Below the pieces are notes generated by a model, which had not been told where the DNA came from, did no database searches, and saw nothing but the letters and a program-made list of their open reading frames with translations. Of a stretch of 62,657 nt of DNA, positions 36,368-49,476 are shown in pieces (the stretch's first letter is position 1; each line of letters opens with the position of its first letter). This stretch comes from Didymodactylos carnosus. Its lineage: Eukaryota > Rotifera > Eurotatoria > Philodinida > Philodinidae. The stretch covers positions 1 to 62,657 of the forward strand of contig CAJNOQ010000180.1 of assembly GCA_905250885.1 (NCBI GenBank), read 5' to 3'. A program made the translations under genes and the position numbers.

Positions 36368-39300
36368 CTATTCATGTTTTAAACGTTTATCGCTCTCAGC
36401 AGTATTATCAATTGATAAACGTTTTCGACGAATTTGTGAAGTGGATGTAAGTTCATGTAATGATAATGGTGTGGTTATTGTTGCCATATTGATCGGTGGT
36501 CCTTTGAGAATTTGATCAAAGATATATTTTAGAGATTTAAACTCAAGTGTTTTCCAATCAATATTATATTTTTCCAATTCTATTTGAACATCAGATGAGA
36601 TAGTTAAAGGTGAACCGGGTAATGAAGATGTCGATGATATTGAATTTGATGAACGAGTATTGAATATATATGTTGCTTCTCTGATATCTTTTAAATCGAG
36701 AACTTGACCACCACCAGCAATTATTATTAAACCATAAGGAATTGAATGATCAGTATTACACAAAAAACATACTTTCCATCCAGAAAATATTGTTTGTTTT
36801 ATTTCATGATTTGTATATAAACGCCACTGTTTTGAAATTTTAATTAATAATTCATGTTCTTTTGTGTACTGTTGATGTTGTTGTAGTTGATGTTGATGTT
36901 CAACAATATAATTGGCCCACTCATAATTTTCTTCATCAACTAGACTATTTTGACGTTCACATTCATAAATGTAACTTGGATGTAATATCCATTTACCAGC
37001 AGCTGAAATATAGTCAAATTTTCACATATTTTTGTTATAAAAACAATCTTTAGTATAAAAAATAACAACAAACACTTACCTATAAATGCTAATAGTTTTT
37101 CTGTTTTTGTGAATGTACCCGTTATCAAATGTGTATAATTATGTTTATATGAATTTGATTCTTCAACTAAACAAGACTTAAAGTTTGATAGTACTTCAAT
37201 TGTTTTTAATTTAGTACGCTCTGACAACGAACTGATAAGAAATATTTTTTGTTCAGATTCACTAATATCACTAAAATCATCATCATTTTCCATCATTTGA
37301 GTCCATTCATCATTTTTTAATAATTCTTTTATTCGTCGACGTTCAGCTAGTGTATGATCATCTAACCATTCGACAGTTACTGTAGGTGAGACAAGCTGTG
37401 GTTGTGCGAATGTTTGTGGAATTGATATTTCTTTTTTAATATTAAATGTAGAAATTTTTTTGTTAAAAATATGACGTGAATTTGTTGCTACTGGAACAAC
37501 GTAGACTGGTGATACTGAGACGGTTGAAGAAGAAGAGGATGACTTTTTCTGTAATATTTCCATTTCATAATCGATATCCGTCATGAGTTGATCAACCATA
37601 ATTTGTGATTCTGTTGGTGGTAATAGTTCACTAAGCTTATCTAATTGTGTATCTGTTATTGGTGGTGGAGAAAATTTTTCTTCTTTCGCAGGTACAAACT
37701 AAATAGAATCAATAAATAATGACAAATACTTCCTTCTAAAAACATTATGAGTGTAGGCTTGAGTTTTTCGATCTTCAGAAAAAAAATGCAAAAATTCGAA
37801 AGAAGAAAGAAACAAAAAAGACTTTTGGAATATACCCAGGAACAGATTGAACATTTTCCTATTAATGAGAGGTCGCAGAACTTTGAGCGTTCTTTTATTC
37901 AATTTTTTTGTATCTGTTTCAATAAAGTCTAACATCGAACATGGATTCGGACTCGATTAGCAGTTTGACCGAATGAGTACAGAATGACAAGCAAAAACCA
38001 TACAGAACTGGCTAACATTTTATTTTGTAGAGAAACACATGTATTCTATATTTCTAGTAACTCAAACAAAGTCTATTTAGTCAAACTTTAGAGATTTACG
38101 ACAAAGTTTGAAAAAGGTATAGAATAGTCACTCGTACTTCTGTCCTTTTTCTTTGTTGTTAACTTACTTCATCAACTGTTTGAGACGTACGATTATTATT
38201 TTCTGTTTGTTGTTGTAAATACCGTTTTAGTCGGTCATTATTTTCCTTTGCTAATTGATTATATTTTTCGGTAATCACATTTGCTAAAAACAGACATAAA
38301 AATGAAAAGAATGAGATGAATTCTCTTGTTTTTGTCTCAGATAGAGAAGTTTTGTTCATGTTATTTTTCACGTAATATGTCTATTTACCAGTAGAGTTAC
38401 ATTATCATTATCTTTTCAAAACCATTAATACATTGCTGTGTATAACAATGGGTAAAATGAATGTTTTCTTTTCCGTATGTTTATTTTTCACCAAATATTT
38501 AGTCTTTTTCCTTTCGTGGTATGATCAATAGAAAAAACGTTGTTAAACAACTAATTAAGAAAAAAAATAACTAATAAGTTTCCTGAAAGATTATGTAAAT
38601 ATACTATGAATAAAACACATATTAAGAGATGAAGACTTTCAGAAAACTTATTAGTTATTTTTTCTTAATCAGTTGTTTAACAACGTTGTTTCTATTTGAT
38701 GAAAAATAAACATACGGAGAAGAAAATATTCATTTTACTATTTAAATTTATATTCTGTTAGAACACAGATCTAACATAAATTAAAACAATGAAGTAAATA
38801 GTATAACACTTTACTTATAAAAATTGTTAGACTTACAATCAAAATTAGAATGATCATTTTCTGATGAACGTTTTCGATATAATATTGATTCTAATAACCA
38901 ATTAATACTAATAATTTTCACAGTTTTCCATTTGAGTGCATGTTGATACTTTTTTCCATCAGCAGTTTTTGTTATTAAATGTGTTGTTGCTACTTTTCCA
39001 TCTGGAGTATTATAACGATTTAATGTTTCACTATAATCTCCGCCAAAATATTTACATAGATTGACAATTGCTTGTCTATGTGAACCAAGATAGCCACTAA
39101 TGGTAATACAGCAATCATTTAACATTGTTCGATTATCATCATCATCATCCGATGATAACATGAAAGGTTTATAAAATGGACATGAATTTAAGTCAATAAT
39201 TGTTTGACATTTATCACAATCTTGTAGCCAATAAAATGTGACAAATTCAATATCATTTTGTTTAATGTTTAATTGACGTTCATTTGGATGCAATAATACG

Positions 39301-42300
39301 GGTACAATCATTAAGATTTGTTTCTTGACTGCTAATGTTGTCGTTGGTGAAAACGAATTATATTCATCTGTTATTTTTTTAATATTTTTATATTGTTGAC
39401 TATTTTGATCAAATAAAGTCGATATTGAGAATATATAATTTTCAAAAAAATTTTTTTTCTTTTCTTCTATTGATTTTTGTTTATTATTACTTGTAGTCAT
39501 TCTCATTTTTCTATTGCTATTAATGTCTGGTGTTTCATCGATTATCATTGTTGCTCTTATTCTCGACGGTGTATCACAATCATTTATCGAAATTAATTTA
39601 TGTGTATCAAAAAATTTATCTTGACTCGTTGTAAATTGAGAAAAATTAGTAAATAATTTTTCTCGTGTTTTACTTTGTTCATTATCATCATTATGATTAT
39701 TATTATATGAACAATATTGAATATTATCTTGAAATCGAACAAGTTGTGGTTTTTTTAGTTGACGTTTTTGTTTCGAAATAGGTTGTTGTACTTTTTGTTG
39801 TTCATCGATATTGGTTTCAACCTTGTAATTTGTTTCAGGTTTTATACACTGTTCTTCTAGTCTAGTATTTTCTTCATTAACACATACATTTTGAGAGTTT
39901 ATTCTTGATGATCGACGACGGACAAGAGTGGATGTAGTCTTTGTACGAGATGTCTAAACAACAACATGACTACAAGTGATTGAAAAAAGAGAAAAAATAG
40001 CGATTATATTTATGCGAAACAAACACTCCATCTAAGTCAATTATAGTTCTGCAATAACTGACTACTTTTGGCTAGTGAATATTTTAAGATAAATTCACTT
40101 TCTTTCTGGTGAAAAATAAACATACAGAGAAAATATTCATTTTACTATTTAAATTTATATTCTGTTAGAATATGAAGACGGTTACATACTAGACGGTTGT
40201 ATTTTCGTTTAGTTAACTACTTCAACAATTACTCTTTTTTAAGGTCTTCTAATCTCATCAGTCTTTCTACCACCAGAGCATCTCTGCGTCACGATCCCTT
40301 CATCTAATCTGCGTATCTTTAAAGTTGGTTTGCGTAGTCTTTTACAATGTTAGCATTTAGTGTCATCTCAACGTTCTGTATATGAACGCTAACCCCATTT
40401 CAAATTTTTAGTTGTTTTCTTTTTTTCTGTTTTTTCTTTTATTTTTAGTATGTTATATGGATGCACGGCAGAATATGTTACTAATCTTTTAGTCATTTCT
40501 GTATTAGCTGTGTTTACTTGAATTGCTTGTATCAAATTGTGCTACTATGTACTCAAGACTGTTTGTCAAATAAACTAACTAACTAACTTTACTTTGGAAG
40601 AGATTATCTTTGCTAATGATTGTTCATCTTGTTCTCTTGATTGAGTTTCTGCGTCATTCTCAAGCGGCTGAAGTATATTAGCTGAAGTCGTTGATTGTTG
40701 TTCTTCTGCCGATGTATTCATCAACTGTGAACTATATGTATTACTCGACTTTCGTCGGTTTAATTTTACTATGATTTTTTTTTGTTTTTGAATTGGCTGT
40801 TGATCTGGTTCTGCTGATATTTTTTCGTCATTCATTGATTGCGAAATCTGAATTTCTGATAACGATGGGCTTTGTGGTTCAGTGTGAAATAATGATGTAT
40901 GCTCTTTTGAAGTTGGTCGGTTGTAATGTTTTAATAATGATTGTGGTGAAAGTGTATATTCAGTCAATAGATGTGGTATAATCGATCCTGCTGATGATGA
41001 TTTCGTCTTTTGCGATGATAGACGAGCCGATATCGATGTATCCTATTAAGAAGAACGTACAAGAGGGTTATTCAGTTATCGAAGATAAAAATATCATTAT
41101 ACGTACAAGAAACGACTGTTCAACATTAAAATTTGACAAAGGACGATTTATTTCCGGTGTTGTTGATACATCAGATATTTTTTGTTTATTTATCTTTTGA
41201 TTTTGTTCAAAACTAAAAAGAAAATATTTACATTAAATTTCCCGATCAAAGTGGAGTGACATCATTCATTAACGTCTATCTCTTCAACTGATTACTGCAA
41301 AAGTTGATGATGAACCAAGAAACCATGTGAATTTAAAATGTTTAATATCAAATGTTCCAGAGGCGTACCTAGCATCTCAGAGCACGGAGGTGATCCTACT
41401 CAAAAAATCTATTCGTTCTTCTAAAAGATGTTTTTTTGGAAGAACGAAAGAAAACCGTCTTTGAAACAGGTTCAAGCGCAAAGTTTTAGGGACAATAACG
41501 CCAGTGAGACGCGCAAGTGACTGCAATTTTTTCCCTTGCTCATGGACCTTTTGCGTGTGTCCTTCACCATAAGCCCACATGAAAATTATATCTGACGATA
41601 CAAAACAGAAACTTTTTTGACACCAAGGGGTTGGTAACCACTCTCACTATCCCCAGTAAGTACGCCACTTGAATGTTCGCACAAGTCTACAATTATTTTC
41701 TCGCTAGTAGTTTTATTGACATTCTTCTGTATAAAAAAAGTGCTCTTACATATTTTTGATATGAAGAATATAATCAATTTCTGGAACAAGTGTCCCTTTT
41801 TCACAACATTGTAGCAACCATTCTGGATTCACAATATGACAACTAAAAAAAACAGATTATATATTATTTAATCAATCAATTATGAGAATGTTCTGATATT
41901 GTTACTCACTCGGGTGCGATAGTCGATACATTAACGTAATCAGAATAAGATTCAGAACCATATATGATATGCGTTGTTGATGAATTGAATGAATCGAATC
42001 TATTTTGAAAAAAATGCAGGCATAGTTGCTAATCTTTCCTATAAACTAATTTGGACGAGTAATTTATTCGAAAAACAGTAAAAAAATACCTTTTCTATCG
42101 AAAACAGGCATGAAACATTATTTATCAATTATAATCTTGTGTTTTTATCAAAAACATTTTTGCTACGTAAAATAATTCTTTCGATCTTTTTAATAACTAG
42201 GTCTTGTGGAGCAATGCTTCCTAAACACTATCCTTGGTACTGATACCGGTTTGGGCTTTTTCTCATGAGAGAAACGGTTGCAGCAAACAAGAAAAATTTC

Positions 42301-44528
42301 ATTCTATGGAAAAATGTTCGCTCTACAAAATGAAGTTGTCAAAAAACTTAAATATATTGTACATTGTAATTAATTTATTAATTGAGAAGAAGAAAATATA
42401 TCTATAAATATCGGTGCATATCTAATCGATATCGATGAAACTGACAAACTAGAAGTTCAAAATACTTCTATATGAAATTGTTTTTTGAATGTACAACATT
42501 GTTCACTCTTTTATGCTCTTTGAGATTAACTAAATAAGTTCGTCGTTTACGCTTTTTTACCTAACAGCACAGCCAGTATCGAGAATTTTTCGTATTTTCA
42601 TTATGAATGCTGTTGGAAATTGTCCAATAAAAATCTAAAAAGACAATGTTAATTTGAATTTAGCTAACCAAAAGTATGCATCTCATACTACCTTCAAACC
42701 GTCGAATAAATCATGAATTTTTGTATAATCAATTTTCTCAAAACGTCGTTGAAAGTCGGTTATTTGCTCGGATGTTAATAATGATTTTCGTCGATTATCA
42801 ATAGTCGATATTGTTCTCATACTTGATGACAACGAAATTGATGTTGATGGTGATGGTGTTGATACTGTTGTATCGATGACTTGATCATCAAGCGGCTTTG
42901 CATTTTCTGTAATAGAATTTAATTTTGATTCAATAATTTGTTATCTCTCTCTTGTACCAACCTTTTCCATCTGTTTGTTTATTTGCTTCCTTGTTATTAT
43001 TTTCCCATAAATATTTATCGTGACGTAAACAGTAACCCATTTCACTACTGTCAAATATCCAGTCGGACTTCAACGCAAAAATATTCCATTTTACCGCATG
43101 TTCATATTTTTCACCTAGAAAAACCGAGACATATATCATATTCATAGTGTTTTTAATTTCTTCTACCTTTTGGTTCTCGACAAACAAGATGTGTACAAAC
43201 ATCACGATCTAAATCTGGACAATATGTTGCACCTGTAAATACAACAAAGCAAAAAATACAAACTATGACGATAGGTGGACTTATTATGAGAAATCATTAG
43301 ACAATTTCTTTCTGATCGAAATGGACAGTGAAATTAGTATATGAAACAAGAAAAGGAATTTCAGCTTAGGATCTATAAATTGTATGCTGTTTGAATGACT
43401 ATACTACTCTCGGCAAGGAATTCTTAAACACCTTCTTTTTCTAAATATTGTTTGAGTATATCTCGATTTTGAGTTGTAAAGCCAGATAAACACACATGAA
43501 ATTTGTAAAATATCGGACATTTAAATCGATCGAATACAGAATCAGTGGCTTTGACTGACCTTGAATTTAAAAAAACATGTAGTTCTTAAGAGGTAAGCGA
43601 TAAAACTTCAATTGAAGAGTTAAAAAGCTATCAATACTGAGTGAACATGTTCATCTAAATTATGTATGAACTACAGTTTCATAAAGGGAAGGTTTTCACA
43701 AAAGAAGTAAAAGAAACAGATAGAATATGTTTACTTTTGACCGGACAACAAGAAAACATTGTCAATCCATTCTGGTAACATCACTGATACATTGTGTTCA
43801 ACAGCCACCTTAAGTAAATAAAATGAACCATAAGATATACTTATCGGAAATATAAAAAAACTTACAAAATATTTTTCAGAACCACTTTCTCCACAAACAA
43901 GATGTGTTACATTGGAATCGAGATTTGTTTGAAATTTTCCACCCATATAAGCAACATGCCGTCTGATTGTTTCCTATAAAAAAGCAACATATTACATTTC
44001 TACTCGATAGTGAGCATAAATTAAACTCTTACTCGTTGAGATTGTTCGATATTTGTACAACATATAACAATTGATTTCATTGCTAATGAATATAACGGAT
44101 AGGAAGAAAATGGCAGTGTAGTATTTTGATCTATACATGTCGAAATAAGTTGTGCACCCAATATCCTGAAATGAGGAACAAAATATTGTCCAGGTTGAAG
44201 TTCTGACGATTCTACTTACCATGCTTTATGTGTTTTCAAATGTTGGAATAACTGGCCACTAAATGGTTCAAGAATGAACATTTTTCGTTGAACATCAGTC
44301 ATTTCTAAACACGTTTTTTCATCAACCATATTTGGTTTCAAATTACCATTTTCCAACATCTGAACATAAAACGCCAGTAAAGTTTAAGTATTCTTTATTT
44401 GTTGGATTTTTGCCTACTTGAAATACTTCGTATAATTTATCTACTTGCCAATGAGCATGTTCTGGCCCCGGTTGTAAAACGTATATGGACGCAGAACTGG
44501 CGTTTGTTGATGTACTGTTTTCAACCAT
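36368..44528 (-). CDS. TOPBP1: TOPBP1, BRCT scaffold of replication and ATR checkpoint
   Basis: Eighteen exons, transcript order: 44418-44528, 44220-44359, 44033-44165, 43866-43973, 43735-43808, 43432-43559, 43167-43232, 42962-43114, 42692-42906, 42561-42634, 41910-41999, 41750-41842, 41107-41212, 40593-41042, 38837-39953, 38168-38283, 37080-37698, 36368-37002; phases agree, 1475 aa (human 1522). TOPBP1 binds phosphorylated partners through BRCT repeats and activates ATR. Seen in order: N-terminal BRCT0-2 (FILEPFSG; YMGGKFQTNLDSNVTHLV; CTHLVCREPKGEKYEHAVKW), BRCT3 (exons 9-12), BRCT4-5 (THLITKTADGKKYQHALKW in exon 15), an ATR-activating motif VEWLDDHTLAERR (Trp codon at 37366-37368), and BRCT7-8 (AAGKWILHPSYIYECE; FSGWKV), ending in a basic RRKR/KRLK tail. 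BRCT6 is not found between BRCT5 and the activating motif. The ATG directly follows TTTCAG. Head-to-head with FBXO36 across 1.7 kb. Confidence 0.95.
38453..38738. mobile_element. Fold-back MITE in a TOPBP1 intron
   Basis: Within the intron between exons 15 and 16. Arms 38453-38590 and 38636-38738 pair: 'ccgtatgtttatttttca' with 'gaaaaataaacatacgg', 'aacgttgttaaacaa' with 'ttgtttaacaacgtt', and 'taactaataagttt' with 'aaacttattagtta'. The left arm has about 30 extra bases. The centre is under 50 bp. Confidence 0.75.
40108..40171. repeat. Partial second copy of the TOPBP1-intron repeat
   Basis: Matches 38699-38763 almost base for base ('gaaaaataaacatac.gaga', 'aaaatattcattttac', 'tttatattctgttagaa'). 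It lies in the neighbouring intron (between exons 14 and 15). The match runs past the palindrome's edge at 38738, so the repeat unit is larger than the fold-back alone. Confidence 0.65.
40231..40588 (+). mobile_element. Putative 3' end of a non-LTR retrotransposon with (AACT)n tail
   Basis: Antisense to TOPBP1, inside the intron after exon 14. The sequence ends 'tttgtcaaataaactaactaactaac', i.e. a short microsatellite tail as left by several LINE clades. Upstream, scattered frames read RASLRHDPFI and NLRIFKVGLRSLL, weakly reminiscent of a LINE C-terminus. The tail stops 4 nt inside the intron from the splice donor (GT at 40591-40592). Confidence 0.5.
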
Positions 44529-46270
44529 CTGAAATAAATTCTGAAGAATTATATTAAACAATCCGCTAATTCATGTGAAGAAAAACAACAACAAACACTT
44601 TGCGTAAATGGGAATCGATATGACTCTATGCGTTCTATATACAATTGACGATTTTCTAAGTAAGTTGATAAGATTAGAGTCGCTAACTCAGAAGGTTGAG
44701 AAGTTAGTGGAAAAACTCTAAAAATCACAAATTAAAAAACTAAAATGTCAAAAATCAGAAGACGTTTTTTTGCCCAAAACCCAGAAGAAACTAACAGCAT
44801 AATTTTTTGTTCATCAGATCTTGACGTTTCTCAGTTTTAACATGTTTATCTAAATCATTTTTTCCACAATACGAACGAAAATGTCGGTGTTGTAAGCATG
44901 AACATCTTACTTTAGTCTCATTATGACTAGCTAACTACTAGAAAAATTCTGAATATTTTGGATCACTCAATCAGTCTTTGTTAAAAACGCATTTTTTTGT
45001 GTTTTCGTCCAATTTTAATTACTTTGTTTTCAAGTAAACCTAATAGAGCTTTATCAAATCATCATCTGACTGTGTCATCAGTTTAAGAAACAATCTAATC
45101 TAAAAAATGTTAACAAGTAGGATTAATCGGAATCCCACTAAAAACGCTTGTTAAGCAACCTCGCAAGCGAGGAACATATTGGTTTTATACTAGCAGTGCG
45201 TATCCCAGTTTTTTGTCCTAAAAACACGCTATTTTTAGCTAAAAAAAACAACTTTCCCAATTTTCAGAAAAAGAAAAGCAGGAAATCGTCACTTTCATTT
45301 TGTGACTCATCATTCACAGTCCATTCATTAAGATATTATCGTCATGGTTAAAATCGAGCATATCCAATCAAACTAGTAACTCGTATAATGTAGAAATGTG
45401 TGTGTTACATCAGCTTTTCTTCCAGAAATCATCTCCAGTACAAATACAAAAAAGCTAAAAATCAGAAATGATTAGAAATATCCTTCAAAATCAGAAAAAT
45501 TCTTATGAATCAGAAGAGCTGACAAGATGCATATAACAGCTACTTAATTTATGCTTTTTCTTAAAATTTCAATTGTTTCAAATGTTACGGAGATCGATAC
45601 CACACCCTTTTCGATACTCATGCTCTTTCTCAGAACAAAAAAACAGAAAAAAGGGAGTTTTCTTTTAAAAGAGACTCTAGTTTCTAGATTGATGTTCATC
45701 ATCTACTTCCTATTATGTATCATGAAGTATAAATAGATAATATATTCACAAATATTCACTTTTTGTGAATAAATTCATTCATTCATTCATAGATCTTTGC
45801 ACTTTTGATACCAGTATTCAGCATGGTAAGTTAAAATTATAAATTAATTGTCTTCTCAATCAAGGGCAGATTGACTAATCTAAGATGCAATTATTGTGAA
45901 AACAAGTCTAATAAACGAGTCTAAAGGGAAGAAAGTCTCGAAAAAACAGTGACATAAACCGCTCTCGCTTTCTCTCTATGTTCTGTTCTGCTTTCTTTCC
46001 ACTTCTGTAGCGACGTTCTCATTTGTAGCTTTTAACATCAAGCAAAACGATTAATGTTCTGATTAAATTGTGAATGCACTTCTTACATTTGATTCAAAGA
46101 AAATGCGATTTCTTTTTTCTGAGTGAATTCTTTTTGCGTCTGTAAAGAAATTCTCTTTTCTTTATGTTAATTTTCATATTCATTCACTTATTATTTTTTG
46201 ATGTTATAGGTGAACTTTTCTATTCTATAAAAAGGTTTCGCTTCTCAACGCTTTATTATCATACAGAAAC
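44529..46270. other. Divergent promoter region TOPBP1 / FBXO36
   Basis: 1.7 kb between two head-to-head genes. The left half contains 'aaaatcagaa' words repeated at 44740-44770 and 45450-45510. 45745-45792 is a retrotransposon-tail-like repeat. No further gene seen. Confidence 0.45.
45745..45792 (+). repeat. (ATTC)n-tailed repeat end
   Basis: 'tattcactttttgtgaata' is followed by an (ATTC)n run at 45773-45789. The same junction occurs inverted at 56936-56972. Two dispersed copies with the same microsatellite tail suggest the 3' end of a retrotransposon or SINE. Confidence 0.5.
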
Positions 46271-48057
46271 ATGGCTGCCAGAACAAAATCGTCTACTACT
46301 GGTAAAACAGCGAGTCTTCAGAAAACTAAGCCGAATGAAAAAAACAATCGAAATCAAGACTCAAATAATAAATCGGATAATGCTTATCCCATGCAGACAT
46401 ACGATTTCAATAATTTCAAACAGAATTTTCATCAACTGTTTGAACTTGTAAGGAAAGATGGTGTCGTTTTCGAATGTGATGCAGAAGCGCCTTCACGTAA
46501 GTGAATGTAAAATTTCCTTTGAGGTTTATATTTTAAAAGGTAGAGTATGAATCAACCGAAGTGATTCGGAAATCTCCTCTTCTTGCTTGGCAACCCACTT
46601 TTAAAGTTGAAAAAAGCCCAAAAATTCTAGTATGACAGCTATAGTCAAGTACATTTTTTAATGAGATAGAATATCAGAAATTATCTCAATCGATTTTCAC
46701 ATTTTCGACTTATTCAAGTGACTGAATCCTGCAATCGGATTCTACCTGATCTTATAAGTTTCGGTGTACGAAAGGAAGAAACAGTATTATAGGCGAATTC
46801 TCTAGCCCGAATGACTTTTAAAAACAAGATTCACAAGTCCACACTCCATTGTTCCTAAGAAAAATGTACCCTGGTTTATCGAAATCACCTTTTAAGAAAA
46901 ACATGAAATAGTTATAACTTTTATTAACTTTTCTCACAAGTTCACAAGCACAAGTTCTGCTTGTGTCACTATATGAAACTAATTACTTAAATATAACTGG
47001 CATTTTCTGTTTTCAGCCTCAAAAGATTATGGCCAGTTGCAAATTACCACGGATAAGGTACGATCATGAATTAATATTCCTGTTAGGATTATTTAACATG
47101 ATCTTTGTTGACTTTTTTCCAAAATATAGTTTTTTATGTTAAACTTAGGTGATTTTACGTTGGTGGAAAATAACGTTACGAAATATTGAAGGTAAGAATA
47201 ACTCATACGATGAAATTATTATGATTCTCTCTTTTTACATTAAAGGTGCAATGTATCCTGGTGAAATAAAAGATTCTTATGAAGATTTTTATCATGATGA
47301 AATTGCACAAAGAGAAATATTGCGTATATTCGGTAAAGTAATATTAGACTACTGTTTAAAACTCGTCACAGGCCAAATTGATTGGATCAACAGAATACCA
47401 GAAGAAATAAAAATTCGTATTCTATCATTTGTTAATCTTGAAGATATACCACAAATTTCACTTGTATCAAAATCATTTCGTGTATTATGTCGTAACAATG
47501 ATTTATGGAAAGCATTTTACATTCGTTATTATGATCAACAAAGCATTTCGCGTAATTTAATCAGTTTAGCAGAAAAACGAGGTTGGAGACATGTTTTTTT
47601 CACGAATCGTCTTAAGTTACAAATGCAAATAAGACGAGAATCACAACGTTTACCAATGGCTATTCAAGATGATACAACACAATTAGAACGACGTCGAACA
47701 TCAACAAATACTCGTAAACAATCATCGAATAGTTTGATGAAATTGAATGTTGAACAACAGCCAAGCCCTCCACCACCACGTGATTACATCAATCCATCTA
47801 TTCGACGTCATTCATTTACAATAAAAAAAGAAGGAAATATTTCTCAACGGGACAGTTTCGAAGAATCAATAACATCGCCAAGGTCAACTCGATCTTCGCA
47901 CTTTGCTGGTGCAGATGATGATTATTATCGAATGTCACCGATGAGAAATCAGACACCTTCGCCTACTCTCTCAACAAGATCAATGGCTGGAAGTGTGGCA
48001 TCGAGAGGATCGCAATTAGAACCAGTACATCCGAAACAAGAGCGAACGAAACGATAA
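46271..48057 (+). CDS. FBXO36: F-box protein, FBXO36 homologue
   Basis: Exons 46271-46496, 47017-47057, 47149-47191, 47246-48057; 373 aa, against 188 aa in human. The core matches vertebrate FBXO36: PSKDYGQLQITTDK then VILRWWKITLR across exons 2-3, a GEIKDSYEDF block, IFGKVILDYCLKL, and the F-box IPEEIKIRILSFVNLEDI with LVSKSFRVLCRNNDLWKAFY. It continues with GWRHVFFTNRLKLQMQIRR, the family's end. F-box proteins bind SKP1 and act as substrate receptors of SCF ubiquitin ligases; the target is unknown. Both extensions are low complexity: a Lys/Asn/Ser-rich N-terminus and a Ser/Arg/Pro-rich tail of about 130 residues with possible phosphorylation sites. The ATG follows 'catacag' (AG at 46265-46266) by four nt. 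Confidence 0.92.
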
Positions 48058-48576
48058 ATGAAATACAGTTTTTTTTGAACGTAACGCACTGTCCTTATTT
48101 TCGTTTTCATACTATTTATTGCTCAATTGTGTATCCAATCAATTATTCAACAAAACTTTTTAACCACTTTCTTTACTTTTTTTTTATGCAATTTGTGCAA
48201 GTATTTATTTATAACAACTATTTTTGTACATATAAGTCAAGTGATCTTAGTAAAGATTGGATTATAAATTTTTGCTGTAAGGAAATTTTTATCCAAAATT
48301 TGTTGTATTCAAAGCATATTATCTCAAAACTAAACAGTTCTCTCTAACTGTGCTGCAAAAGTGCCAACTAAGTTTTCCTTAGAACTTTTATGAGCACGCA
48401 AAATATCACTCTCTATTTATCAATGTTGCTGGAATGTCTGGATTTCACGAGGAAAAACACAGCAATACAAGCGATATGTTTTCTCCGAATTATATCATTT
48501 CAAAGGATAAAAGGCGACTATCTAATAAGTTATGCTGATAGTATTTTATTCTGTATGTTATTTAATCTAACGTAGA
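48058..48576. other. Gap between convergent genes
   Basis: 3' flanks of FBXO36 (+) and the four-TM gene (-). T-rich; no gene seen. Confidence 0.4.
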
Positions 48577-49476
48577 TTAAACCATTACACTATCAGCTGA
48601 TGCGTCGGATATTGTTCTCCTGAACTGTGGTCTTTGTCTTTGTATTCTGTCTATTACAGGTGAATCATTATTGGAAGACACTGATGTGAGACGCTTTGCC
48701 AGTTGACGTTGATATTGATTTGGCATCATTATAAATTGTTGTTGTTGAAGTTTTCGTTCGTATTCACGTTGTTGATTTAATTTTTGTTCCTGTTGAATGA
48801 TCTGTTGTGTTTCAACAATATCGGCGATATAAAAATTTATTTTTGAGAGATATGTATGTACGAGAAGATGACATGCTAATATTAATGACGTGCACAAATA
48901 GCCGACTAAACCATAAAGTATAAGATAAAAATCTCTGCCAATTTCACATTCATATGGTTGAATTAGAATAGTTTTCATTAGAAAACGGTTATCTTTTAAA
49001 AATAATTCTGTGGATGTATTCATGACACGGACAATAAATACTAGAATAGCTAAGATAATAAGTGAAAGTGAAAGAATGATAAGAATGAAAACATATGAAT
49101 TGATCTTTATGTAATTTGAACAACTATTTGCATTTAGAATTAATATTAACAATATTGCTAAATTTATAGAAGAAATTGCAATAATAAACAAATTAAAAAT
49201 TGTTTTAATAATATTTTCTTTCGTTCCTAATTGACATTGTAAATGATGATGGGATGTTAAGAAACAATTGACACTATTATGTCGAATTGCAAATTGTACA
49301 AATAACGTCAAATTGCTATTACCATTTTGAGTTATTGTATGTTTACATTGATAATGATTTAAACCTGTTAAACTAATGCAAAACAAAATAGTTGATATAC
49401 AAAATAGAAATAGATAAATGCTTGAAAACCAGTTAATAAAATGACATTTTAAATTTTTATTCGTATTCATTAACAT
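48577..49476 (-). CDS. Four-transmembrane protein of unknown function
   Basis: Single exon, up to 299 aa; Met1 (49476) or Met3 (49470) may start. Four hydrophobic segments: about residues 15-37, 87-110, 125-148 and 182-207. The first extracellular loop between TM1 and TM2 is longer, with several Cys and possible N-glycosylation sites (NLT, NSS-like). Both ends are predicted cytosolic; the C-terminal 80 residues are Gln/Arg-rich (QQIIQQEQKLNQQREYERKL) and may form a coiled coil, ending in SVMV, which could act as a PDZ ligand. The layout recalls claudin/tetraspan families, but I recognise no diagnostic motif (no W-GLW-C-C, no CCG). The hydrophobic periodicity and good coding composition make it a likely real gene. 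Confidence 0.68.
   Translation of the reverse strand: MLMNTNKNLKCHFINWFSSIYLFLFCISTILFCISLTGLNHYQCKHTITQNGNSNLTLFVQFAIRHNSVNCFLTSHHHLQCQLGTKENIIKTIFNLFIIAISSINLAILLILILNANSCSNYIKINSYVFILIILSLSLIILAILVFIVRVMNTSTELFLKDNRFLMKTILIQPYECEIGRDFYLILYGLVGYLCTSLILACHLLVHTYLSKINFYIADIVETQQIIQQEQKLNQQREYERKLQQQQFIMMPNQYQRQLAKRLTSVSSNNDSPVIDRIQRQRPQFRRTISDASADSVMV

Noticed and set aside
44343..44417. Read-through of TOPBP1 exon 1 as coding
   Set aside because: The frame runs into a stop; a 58-nt GT-AG intron (44360-44417) restores the reading frame without a phase change.
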